14,145 nucleotides of DNA from Bacteroidales bacterium. GTDB taxonomy: Bacteria; Bacteroidota; Bacteroidia; Bacteroidales; UBA7960. Both the position numbers and the translations under genes were made by a program. Location of the stretch: the NCBI GenBank assembly GCA_007124575.1, contig SLEW01000308.1:1-14145 (forward strand). Direction: 5' to 3'. Below, in pieces: positions 8,047 to 13,886 of this stretch (its first letter is position 1; each line of letters starts with the position of its first letter). Under the pieces are notes generated by a model, which did not search any database, was not told the origin of the DNA, and was given only the letters and a program-made list of their open reading frames with translations.

Positions 8047-9081
8047 TTAGCTGGCCATGGATTCTTTGATTTTGCCCTCAAGTTCCTCTGCCAGTTCTTC
8101 ATTGTCAAGCAAGAGTTGCTTTACTGCGTCCCTGCCCTGTCCAAGCTTGGTATCGCCGTAGCTGAACCAGGAGCCGGATTTCTTGACAATGTTTTGTTCT
8201 ACTGCGAGGTCAACGATCTCACCTGCTTTAGATATCCCCAGACCATAGATGATATCAAATTCGGCCTGGCGGAAGGGTGGCGCCAGTTTGTTCTTCACCA
8301 CTTTTACCCGGGTTCTGTTACCCACAACCCTGTCACCTTCCTTGATTTGCGATGCACGTCTTATATCAATGCGCACCGAAGAATAAAACTTCAGGGCATT
8401 TCCGCCGGTGGTAGTTTCAGGGTTACCGAACATAACGCCGATCTTCTCACGCAGCTGATTGATAAAGATGCAGCAACAGTTTGTTTTGTTAATGGTGCTT
8501 GTAAGTTTTCGCAGTGCCTGTGACATGAGTCGTGCCTGCAAGCCCATTTTTGAGTCGCCCATCTCCCCTTCGATTTCACTTTTAGGGGTTAACGCCGCTA
8601 CTGAGTCGATCACGATAATATCGATGGCACCCGACCGGATCAGGTTCTCAGCAATCTCAAGGGCTTGTTCACCGTTGTCGGGCTGACTTACCAGCAGGTT
8701 TTCAATATCTACGCCAAGCTTGTGCGCATAATTGCTGTCAAAGGCATTTTCTGCATCAATAAAAGCAGCCACACCTCCCAGTTTCTGGGCTTCGGCAATG
8801 GCATGGATCGCTAACGTGGTTTTACCCGAAGATTCCGGACCATAAATTTCCACTACCCTGCCCCGGGGAAGCCCACCTGTTCCCAGCGCCATGTCCAGCA
8901 TGACAGACCCTGTGGGAATTACGTCAACGGGAACAACGGCCGAATCGCCCAACTTCATGATCGCCCCCTTTCCATAAGACTTTTCGATCTTGTCAAGGGT
9001 CATCTGCAAAGCCTTCATCTTTTCCTTATTGATGGCCTTGTCTTTGTTTTGCTCTGTGGCATTTTCTTTTTCCTTGCTCAT
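8047..9081 (-). CDS. recA: Recombinase RecA
   Basis: RecA forms ATP-dependent filaments on single-stranded DNA for homologous recombination and repair. The 344 residues include the Walker A motif Gly-Pro-Glu-Ser-Ser-Gly-Lys-Thr at 81-88, the Walker B strand Ile-Ile-Val-Ile-Asp-Ser-Val-Ala-Ala-Leu, loop L1 around Met-Gly-Asp-Ser-Lys-Met-Gly-Leu, and loop L2 Phe-Gly-Asn-Pro-Glu-Thr-Thr-Thr-Gly-Gly. The first about 20 residues form a Lys/Glu-rich extension ahead of the core, and the C-terminal tail is short. The catalytic Glu (E. coli Glu96) is Glu111. The next residue is Asn112, whereas E. coli and most RecA proteins have His. Three Cys in a row stand before the Ile-Phe-Ile-Asn-Gln strand. No E. 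coli-type LexA box is visible upstream. It lies 70 bp after rsmG with its own -7 element. Confidence 0.98.
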   Translation of the reverse strand: MSKEKENATEQNKDKAINKEKMKALQMTLDKIEKSYGKGAIMKLGDSAVVPVDVIPTGSVMLDMALGTGGLPRGRVVEIYGPESSGKTTLAIHAIAEAQKLGGVAAFIDAENAFDSNYAHKLGVDIENLLVSQPDNGEQALEIAENLIRSGAIDIIVIDSVAALTPKSEIEGEMGDSKMGLQARLMSQALRKLTSTINKTNCCCIFINQLREKIGVMFGNPETTTGGNALKFYSSVRIDIRRASQIKEGDRVVGNRTRVKVVKNKLAPPFRQAEFDIIYGLGISKAGEIVDLAVEQNIVKKSGSWFSYGDTKLGQGRDAVKQLLLDNEELAEELEGKIKESMAS

Positions 9082-9118
9082 GGGATTAGTTTTATGTTTT
9101 GTATAAATTTTGGCTTAC

Positions 9119-9126
9119 CAAAGATA
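9119..9126 (-). promoter_or_regulatory. Promoter -7 element of recA (TATCTTTG)
   Basis: Read on the minus strand, 9126 to 9119 is TATCTTTG, an exact TAnnTTTG match 37 bp before the recA start codon. No TTTG or TTG was found at a good distance upstream (the nearest TTG leaves a 26-bp spacer). recA therefore probably has its own start site in addition to any read-through from rsmG. Confidence 0.45.
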
Positions 9127-9151
9127 ATAATTTATTTTGTTTGTCTTATTT

Positions 9152-9772
9152 TCAATGAAACAAATGTACGATTTTTTTTGTTTCAAAAAAGGGATCCGGA
9201 ATAAAATCTGCAATTGGATATACATGGTGCTTACATGGCAGGGCATCCAGCTCATTTTGAAGATCGCCGCCTTTCAGATAAAGAATGCCATTGGGTATCT
9301 CATGTCGTGAGCGTTTTTTAAGTTTATCCTTTACCCAGGGATAAAAGACAGGCAGGGGTTTCACGGCCCTGCTGGTAATAAAGTCATAACGACCGGAGAT
9401 ATCTTCCACCCGGCACCTGACAGCAGTCACGTTCGATAGTCCCAGCTGAGCGATCACGTCCTTTATCACCTTTATCTTTTTCCCAACCGAGTCAACCAGC
9501 GTAAACCGGACTTCCGGAAAACAAACTGCAAGTGGCATCCCGGGAAATCCACCTCCCGTTCCGGCATCCATCACATCTGCACCCGGTCTGAATGACACTA
9601 TTTTCATGATGGAAAGTGCATGCAGAACATGGCGCTGCATAAAATAGTCCATGTCTTTTCTTGATATTACATTAATATACTCGTTCCACTCCCGGTATAA
9701 CTTATGCATGGCTGCAAAAGTTTCCAGTTGTGCATCATCCAGTTGCGGAAAATAATTTTTTATGCTTTCCAT
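9152..9772 (-). CDS. rsmG: 16S rRNA (guanine-527-N7)-methyltransferase RsmG
   Basis: RsmG (GidB) methylates N7 of G527 in 16S rRNA using S-adenosylmethionine. The 206-residue length is normal for the family. Asn-Val-Ile-Ser-Arg-Lys-Asp at 34-40 is the family's N-terminal signature. The SAM-binding loop Asp-Ala-Gly-Thr-Gly-Gly-Gly-Phe-Pro-Gly-Met-Pro-Leu-Ala is at 69-82. The acidic end of the second strand is Asp94-Ser95, and Ser-Arg-Ala-Val at 134-137 is the conserved motif near the catalytic cleft. The ATG at 9772 gives the expected N-terminus with the family's Leu-x-x-Phe helix. It is divergent from the glucosaminidase gene, with 88 bp between start codons, and is followed after 70 bp by recA. 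The gidA-gidB pairing seen in some bacteria is not present in this window. Confidence 0.96.
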   Translation of the reverse strand: MESIKNYFPQLDDAQLETFAAMHKLYREWNEYINVISRKDMDYFMQRHVLHALSIMKIVSFRPGADVMDAGTGGGFPGMPLAVCFPEVRFTLVDSVGKKIKVIKDVIAQLGLSNVTAVRCRVEDISGRYDFITSRAVKPLPVFYPWVKDKLKKRSRHEIPNGILYLKGGDLQNELDALPCKHHVYPIADFIPDPFFETKKIVHLFH

Positions 9773-9803
9773 TGCTCCAAATAAGCCAATTAATGTATTT
9801 TTG
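9772..9803 (+). promoter_or_regulatory. Promoter of the glucosaminidase gene
   Basis: TTG at 9772-9774, a 21-bp spacer and an exact TAnnTTTG match, TATTTTTG, at 9796-9803. The ATG at 9861 would have a leader of about 50 nt. The -33 element touches the rsmG start codon region. Confidence 0.5.
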
Positions 9804-9846
9804 ACCCTGCGAACAGAATTAAATCTACCGGTGTTGTTTGACGTAT

Positions 9847-9854
9847 CAAAAATA
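9847..9854 (-). promoter_or_regulatory. Candidate -7 element of rsmG
   Basis: The minus strand reads TATTTTTG from 9854 to 9847, the same octamer as the opposing promoter. It would give a leader of about 65 nt for rsmG. No suitably spaced TTG or TTTG lies upstream, so this is weaker than the plus-strand promoter. Confidence 0.3.
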
Positions 9855-9860
9855 GTGTTT

Positions 9861-10862
9861 ATGTATCAATTCTGGCATGGTCTTATCAAAAAGCTGGTGG
9901 TAATCTGCTTTATCCTCTCTGGCAGCCTGCATGCACAGCAAAGCATTACCCTCGAAGAGTATATTGATAAGTATAAAGATGTGGCCATTGCTGAGATGCG
10001 TGAGTCTGGCATCCCTGCCAGCATCAAACTTGCCCAGGCGATCCTTGAATCAGGCTTCGGCAACAGCGAGCTGGCGGTCAATGCTAATAATCATTTTGGC
10101 ATCAAGTGCCATGGCTGGCCTGGTGCAGCCTATTTTTTTACTGATGATGAACCCGATGAATGTTTCAGGCAGTACGCAGAACCCATGCAGTCGTTCTTTG
10201 ACCACACCGAGTTCCTGACCACCCGTCACCGCTATGCCTTTCTTTTTGATTTTGAACCCGATGATTACAAGGCATGGGCTAAAGGGCTCAGACAAGCAGG
10301 TTATGCAACCAACCCGAAGTACGCCGACCTGTTAATTGGCCTGATAGAACGAAACAGTCTCTACCGGTACGACCAGAAAGCCCTTAATCAGGATTATATG
10401 CTCGCAGAGACCTATTCCGATCTGCGTGCCAAAGACCCGGCAGAGCATGACGACCTCTCCGACCGGTATGTGCGCAGGGAAGATATTCAACGTGAGGTTT
10501 ACACCTACAACCGGATACAGTACGTCGAAGCCCGGCCCGGAGATACCCCGCAAACCATCGCACGCAAGTTTGACACACGCCCCGGCAGGATTGCCAGATA
10601 CAACAACTGGAGTGATGCGTTTCAGCCTTCCCCGGGTTCCCGGATATACCTGCAGCCCAAAAGACGCAAAGGCCCGGTTAAGCATCATGTAGTGCAGGAA
10701 GGAGAAACCATGGCTGAGATCTCACATGAGTACGGTATACGAAAAGAAAACCTCTACCGCCGCAACGACATGACCTATGATATGGAACCCGAACCCGGTG
10801 AAAAGCTCAGGTTACGCGGCTACGACGGACTGTTCTTCCAGTACCTCTTCAGAAGACCCTAA
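9861..10862 (+). CDS. Secreted N-acetylglucosaminidase (GH73) with two LysM domains
   Basis: I chose the ATG at 9861 rather than the in-frame ATG at 9762, because the upstream codons cover the promoter and overlap the rsmG start, and because from 9861 the protein opens with a clean signal peptide (basic Lys10-Lys11, hydrophobic core 12-21, Leu-His-Ala-Gln at 23-26). The protein has 333 residues. The FlgJ/GH73-type domain covers about 28-170, with the likely catalytic Glu63 in Ala-Ile-Leu-Glu-Ser-Gly-Phe-Gly-Asn-Ser-Glu-Leu and the conserved Asn-Asn-His-Phe-Gly-Ile-Lys-Cys at 76-83. LysM-like modules follow at about 220-266 (Pro-Gly-Asp-Thr start) and 275-319 (Glu-Gly-Glu-Thr start); both bind glycan strands. 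It should cleave peptidoglycan glycans in the envelope, for example in growth or cell separation. The 3' end faces comEC across an octamer repeat array. Confidence 0.94.
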   Translation: MYQFWHGLIKKLVVICFILSGSLHAQQSITLEEYIDKYKDVAIAEMRESGIPASIKLAQAILESGFGNSELAVNANNHFGIKCHGWPGAAYFFTDDEPDECFRQYAEPMQSFFDHTEFLTTRHRYAFLFDFEPDDYKAWAKGLRQAGYATNPKYADLLIGLIERNSLYRYDQKALNQDYMLAETYSDLRAKDPAEHDDLSDRYVRREDIQREVYTYNRIQYVEARPGDTPQTIARKFDTRPGRIARYNNWSDAFQPSPGSRIYLQPKRRKGPVKHHVVQEGETMAEISHEYGIRKENLYRRNDMTYDMEPEPGEKLRLRGYDGLFFQYLFRRP

Positions 10863-10896
10863 GCAGGGTTTGGTTTTTGAGGTATAGAGGTTATAA

Positions 10897-10968
10897 CATA
10901 TTGGCGCATTGACACATTGGCACATTACCACATTAGCACATTGGCACATTACCACATTAGCACATTAC
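10897..10968. repeat. Array of nine 8-bp tandem repeats with a 24-bp higher-order unit
   Basis: Nine octamers follow in exact phase from 10897. The core is CACATT plus two variable bases. In order they are CATATTGG, CGCATTGA, CACATTGG, CACATTAC, CACATTAG, CACATTGG, CACATTAC, CACATTAG, CACATTAC. The last seven have an invariant CACATT, and their final pairs run GG, AC, AG, GG, AC, AG, AC, so 10913-10936 is repeated exactly at 10937-10960: a 24-bp unit of three octamers. The two degenerate copies sit at the left edge. The array lies between the converging 3' ends of the glucosaminidase gene and comEC. The period of 8 does not suit coding. No terminator was found in this gap. Confidence 0.9.
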
Positions 10969-10999
10969 CCTCCTTTCCCCGGAAAAAACAACAATCCTT

Positions 11000-13162
11000 T
11001 TATGGAAGCTCCCTCACATAAGCCCCCTTTTCATGGGTATTCCACACCCTTACTCCTTTCTCCCTGAATGTTTCCTCCATATCAGCAGCCCTCCAGGGCG
11101 TGTTAGATCCATCCAGGATCACTTTCCCGGGTTGAAAATTGCACAGGAGCTCCTTTGCATCAAATCTTACATTGCCGGTTACCAGTAAATAATCAACAGC
11201 AAAAGGACTGGTATCATGCACAGGCCAATGAGGAGCTGAACGCCTGGCCTGCAATATCTTTATTATAGACGAGCCTTCATGGATCAGCTTGACAGTCAGT
11301 CCATGAAAGCTGATCAGGTCGCCTGCTCTTTGAAACCCATCCAGGCTTTTAGCAGGAAGGCTGTCATGCACAGGCACCTGTGCCCTTTCATACAAGCTGC
11401 CACGCTTGAGTCTGAGGCCTTTCACACTAAACGCCTTTTGCCGGTCATTACCGATCATGTCATCTGAGGCCAGAAAAACGGTTTTCCGTGCAGTGGTGAA
11501 ATCAACAGCAGTGGCCCTGCCTGCATGATAAACTACAAAGTACCGCTGTAATCCGTTTTTAAGGGTCCGGATGCTGCATGACAGCGTAAGGGATAAAAAC
11601 ACACCCAGCGCCATAAGAAAAAAGCTCCGTCGCTGCTTTACCAGGTATATGAAAAGAAGCAGCACGAACAAAAATACAAGCATCGTTTCGGCAAAGCTGA
11701 TATAGATGCCCGAGGAAGTAGAATATGGCAGGCCTTCAATAAACCCGACCGTTTGATGTAAAATACTTACAATAATAGATAAAATCTGTCCCGACAAGCT
11801 TCCCACCCATGGCACAGGGCTGAGTGCCAGGCTGGCCAGTGCGGTGTATATCACCACGCTTGCCAGCGGTATGACGGCCAGGTTGGTCAGAATAAAATAG
11901 TTCGGAAACTGGTTAAAGTAGTGCAGGGCCAATGGTCCGGTGGCGAGTTGTGCTGCCAGAGAAACCGTAACGATGGCCCACGCTTTCGACAGCCATTTGT
12001 TTTTGATCTGTAACAAGTTTTCAAACCAGGGCTGTAAGGCTACAATACTGATCACGGCAAGGTAAGAAAGCTGAAATCCGATGTGTTTGATTATGGCAGG
12101 GTTCGATGCTACCAGCACAAAGGCTGAGGCAGCAAGGGTATTATAAATGTTCGTGGGGCGCTGAAAGCTCTGTCCCAAAGAAACAAAACTGAACATCACG
12201 GAGGCCCTTAAAACGGAAGGGCTGAAGCCTGTGATGGCAGCATACAACCAGATAAAGAGTATTATAAAGCCGGTTTTCAGGAAGTTTCCACCGCGAAACC
12301 GTTTAAGAAAGCCAAATAATTTATTCAGTACCATGAAAATGATGCCTACATGAAGGCCTGAAACACAAAGAATATGCATCGCGCCGGCTCCGGCAAACTC
12401 CCGGCGAAGGTCTTCATCCAGATACTCCCGGTACCCAAGCAGCAAGGCTGAGATTACCGCAAAGTCCCGACCGCTGAGATGATTGTCAGCAAACGACTCC
12501 AGGGCACGTTGCCGCAGTTTCAGGGCAAGTCGCATATAGCTGCGTCCATGGTTACTCCCGGCTTTAACCCATTCGCCGGAGCGTATGTACATGGTGTGAA
12601 AAATATTCTGCCTGGCCAGATATTCTTTATAATTAAACACCTCCGGGTTCACCGGCGGGGATACTTCGCTGACCCTTCCACGAACCAAAAGCCGGTCACC
12701 ATAAGAAAGCCCGGGAACCAGGCTGTCCTTCTCAAAGTAAATCATTAGCCGCCCTTCTGCCGCATGCCGTATACTGTCGTTGCCCATATACAACACATCC
12801 GTGATAGCCTGGTAAGAATTAGCCCTTTCTGATAACGGTTCAGTGATCTGCACCAGTAAATACCCCTCCTCCTGGTGATAATGCCGGAAGTGTGTACTGC
12901 GGGAAAATTGATTTTGTTGTCTGGCAAGCAGATACCCGGCCTGGAGCAAGAGCAAAGCCATACAAAGTCCGCCCAGAAGATCGCTTCCGGGAAGTGACCT
13001 GTTAACCAGGCACACAATAAATCCTGCAAATGCCATCGCACCTGCAACCCAGATGCCGGGAAACACAAAACCCGGCTCTCCAAATTGCAGATAACCCACC
13101 GCACCCATCCCAAAAGGGACAAAAAGCCGTGGCAAAGGCATAAAAGATGAAGCATAAGCCAT
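11000..13162 (-). CDS. comEC: ComEC/Rec2-family DNA uptake channel protein
   Basis: ComEC forms the inner-membrane channel through which single-stranded DNA enters the cytoplasm in natural transformation. The 720 residues are arranged as expected. N-terminal membrane segments lie at about 12-80. A soluble DUF4131/OB-like domain covers about 95-195, ending with Asn-Pro-Glu-Val-Phe-Asn-Tyr-Lys-Glu-Tyr-Leu. The Competence domain, with many hydrophobic segments, spans about 235-540 and contains Leu-Leu-Leu-Gly-Tyr-Arg and the hallmark Ser-Gly-Leu-His-Val-Gly at 268-273. The C-terminal region of about 170 residues sits where many ComEC proteins have a beta-lactamase-like nuclease, but no His-x-His-x-Asp-His motif is visible. 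No other competence genes are in the window. The start ATG at 13162 lies inside an AT-only inverted repeat. Natural competence of the organism cannot be concluded from this gene alone. Confidence 0.93.
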   Translation of the reverse strand: MAYASSFMPLPRLFVPFGMGAVGYLQFGEPGFVFPGIWVAGAMAFAGFIVCLVNRSLPGSDLLGGLCMALLLLQAGYLLARQQNQFSRSTHFRHYHQEEGYLLVQITEPLSERANSYQAITDVLYMGNDSIRHAAEGRLMIYFEKDSLVPGLSYGDRLLVRGRVSEVSPPVNPEVFNYKEYLARQNIFHTMYIRSGEWVKAGSNHGRSYMRLALKLRQRALESFADNHLSGRDFAVISALLLGYREYLDEDLRREFAGAGAMHILCVSGLHVGIIFMVLNKLFGFLKRFRGGNFLKTGFIILFIWLYAAITGFSPSVLRASVMFSFVSLGQSFQRPTNIYNTLAASAFVLVASNPAIIKHIGFQLSYLAVISIVALQPWFENLLQIKNKWLSKAWAIVTVSLAAQLATGPLALHYFNQFPNYFILTNLAVIPLASVVIYTALASLALSPVPWVGSLSGQILSIIVSILHQTVGFIEGLPYSTSSGIYISFAETMLVFLFVLLLFIYLVKQRRSFFLMALGVFLSLTLSCSIRTLKNGLQRYFVVYHAGRATAVDFTTARKTVFLASDDMIGNDRQKAFSVKGLRLKRGSLYERAQVPVHDSLPAKSLDGFQRAGDLISFHGLTVKLIHEGSSIIKILQARRSAPHWPVHDTSPFAVDYLLVTGNVRFDAKELLCNFQPGKVILDGSNTPWRAADMEETFREKGVRVWNTHEKGAYVRELP

Positions 13163-13197
13163 AATAAAGTTAAAATTATGTATTTTTTCTTTATTAT
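13161..13197 (-). repeat. 9-bp inverted repeat covering the comEC start codon
   Basis: ATAATAAAG (13161-13169) and CTTTATTAT (13189-13197) are perfect inverted copies with a 19-nt spacer. In the comEC transcript the proximal arm includes the first two bases of the start codon. Eight of the nine pairs are A-U, so a stem would be weak. It could equally be a protein operator or chance in AT-rich DNA. Between here and 13333 the DNA is AT-rich with long T runs; the only open frame seen is a 36-codon plus-strand stretch (13216-13326) that I cannot relate to any protein. Confidence 0.3.
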
Positions 13198-13333
13198 AGC
13201 TTTTTTTTAATTTAAATGTTTTTTATTGGAAGACAAAACACATTAAATGGTTTAGCAGAAAAGGTTGGTTTTGGTTTAACACCCTATGCTGAGCTTCTAA
13301 AACACTGTAAAATCAATTGCTATTAAAAAAAGG

Positions 13334-13431
13334 TTACAACGCCACAATATTCCTCAACTTCACTGACCTGATAAGCCCGTCAATGGTGTAAAGGATGTGT
13401 TTTTATCTTCCCGGGCCAATTCCGGTTCTTT
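13334..13431 (-). pseudogene. Frameshifted remnant resembling the C-terminus of an XRE-family regulator
   Basis: On the minus strand, right after the toxin stop, one frame (13431 to 13390) reads a charged stretch ending Glu-Asp-Lys-Asn-Thr-Ser-Phe. The next frame (13387 to 13334) continues Thr-Ile-Asp-Gly-Leu-Ile-Arg-Ser-Val-Lys and ends at a TAA. Adding one T at about 13389-13390 would join them as Ser-Phe-Tyr-Thr-Ile-Asp-Gly-Leu-Ile-Arg. This resembles the tail of the intact XRE regulator upstream (Leu-Phe-Phe-Leu-Ile-Asp-Thr-Val-Ile-Arg-Asp near its C-terminus) and the tail I know from that regulator family. By my alignment 6 of 14 positions are identical. The helix-turn-helix part is absent. 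The call rests on a short match, so chance is possible. It suggests that a second regulator copy once followed the toxin gene. Confidence 0.4.
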
Positions 13432-13432
13432 G

Positions 13433-13690
13433 CTATTTGTAAATATCTTTTCTGTGTCCCAAATCAACCACATCCACCAATAGTATGGCGTCTTGAATTT
13501 CGTAGATAATACGATAATTGTCTACCCGGATACGAAAAGCATCTCTGCCTTTCAGTTTTATAAAGCCCGTTGGTCGTGGGTTTCTCCCTAGATCCAGTAT
13601 GGCAGTCTTAATATTAGAATATTACGGCTCCGAAATCCTTGCCAGGTTTTTCTGCGCCTTACGTTCTAAACGAACTTTATATGTCTTCAT
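13433..13690 (-). pseudogene. RelE/ParE-family toxin gene with an in-frame stop codon
   Basis: From the ATG at 13690 the frame reads 22 residues starting Met-Lys-Thr-Tyr-Lys-Val and containing Lys-Ala-Gln-Lys-Asn-Leu. It then meets TAA at 13624-13622 (codon 23) and continues in the same frame for 62 more residues to a TAG at 13435-13433. The total of 85 codons is the usual size of RelE-type mRNA interferases. The downstream part is clearly of this family: Asn-Pro-Arg-Pro, Leu-Lys-Gly-Arg-Asp-Ala-Phe-Arg-Ile-Arg-Val, Tyr-Arg-Ile-Ile-Tyr-Glu-Ile, and Gly-His-Arg-Lys-Asp-Ile-Tyr at the end. A single base change (TAA from a Tyr codon such as TAT or TAC) would explain the stop. No good restart codon was found just after it, so the gene is probably inactive. 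Its start overlaps the antitoxin's end by 14 bp. A sequencing error is an alternative. Confidence 0.85.
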
Positions 13691-13886
13691 TTTTACTGCG
13701 AGCTTCTTCAATTTCCTTAAAGGCTTGTTCAGCGTCTATAAACTCCTGTTTCCCTTTCTTGGCAGCATCATAAAGCTTGATGTCTTCCAGCTCTTCCAAA
13801 TCATCCAACATTTTATTGTACTCCCTGATGGGGAGAATAACGGCCAGCTTTTTGCCGTGGTCGTCTATTACAAATTGTGTACTCAT
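13677..13886 (-). CDS. Phd/YefM-like antitoxin
   Basis: The protein has 69 residues. The N-terminal part, Met-Ser-Thr-Gln-Phe-Val-Ile-Asp-Asp-His-Gly-Lys-Lys-Leu-Ala-Val-Ile-Leu-Pro-Ile, has the beta-strand pattern of Phd/YefM-type antitoxins (a Lys-x-Ala-Val-Ile-Leu-Pro strand followed by a Glu-Tyr-x-x-Leu helix with Leu-Glu-Glu-Leu-Glu-Asp). The C-terminal half is acidic and helical, as expected for a disordered toxin-wrapping tail. The start codon overlaps the upstream regulator's stop by 4 bp (ATGA), and the stop overlaps the toxin's start, so translation is probably coupled through the three genes. The antitoxin reading frame is intact although its toxin is interrupted. Such antitoxins usually repress their own promoter, which here must lie beyond the window end, before the XRE gene. 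Family assignment is from pattern only; a RelB-like antitoxin is the alternative. Confidence 0.75.
   Translation of the reverse strand: MSTQFVIDDHGKKLAVILPIREYNKMLDDLEELEDIKLYDAAKKGKQEFIDAEQAFKEIEEARSKNEDI

Noticed and set aside
9762..9860. An N-terminal extension of the glucosaminidase from an upstream in-frame ATG
   Set aside because: The added 33 residues would precede a clean signal peptide, overlap the rsmG start and cover the promoter; the ATG at 9861 is better.
10897..10968. A CRISPR array or integron-like attachment repeats as an explanation of the octamer array
   Set aside because: The units are 8 bp and directly adjacent with no spacers, and there are no cas or integrase genes nearby.
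12479..12748. Plus-strand open frames inside comEC
   Set aside because: They are antisense to a well-supported membrane protein and show no family features.
13216..13326. A 36-codon plus-strand open frame in the AT-rich gap upstream of comEC
   Set aside because: It has no recognisable domain, no clear promoter, and lies in low-complexity AT-rich DNA where short open frames are expected. Part of it vaguely recalls spurious translations of tRNA-like DNA, but no tRNA arms could be drawn.
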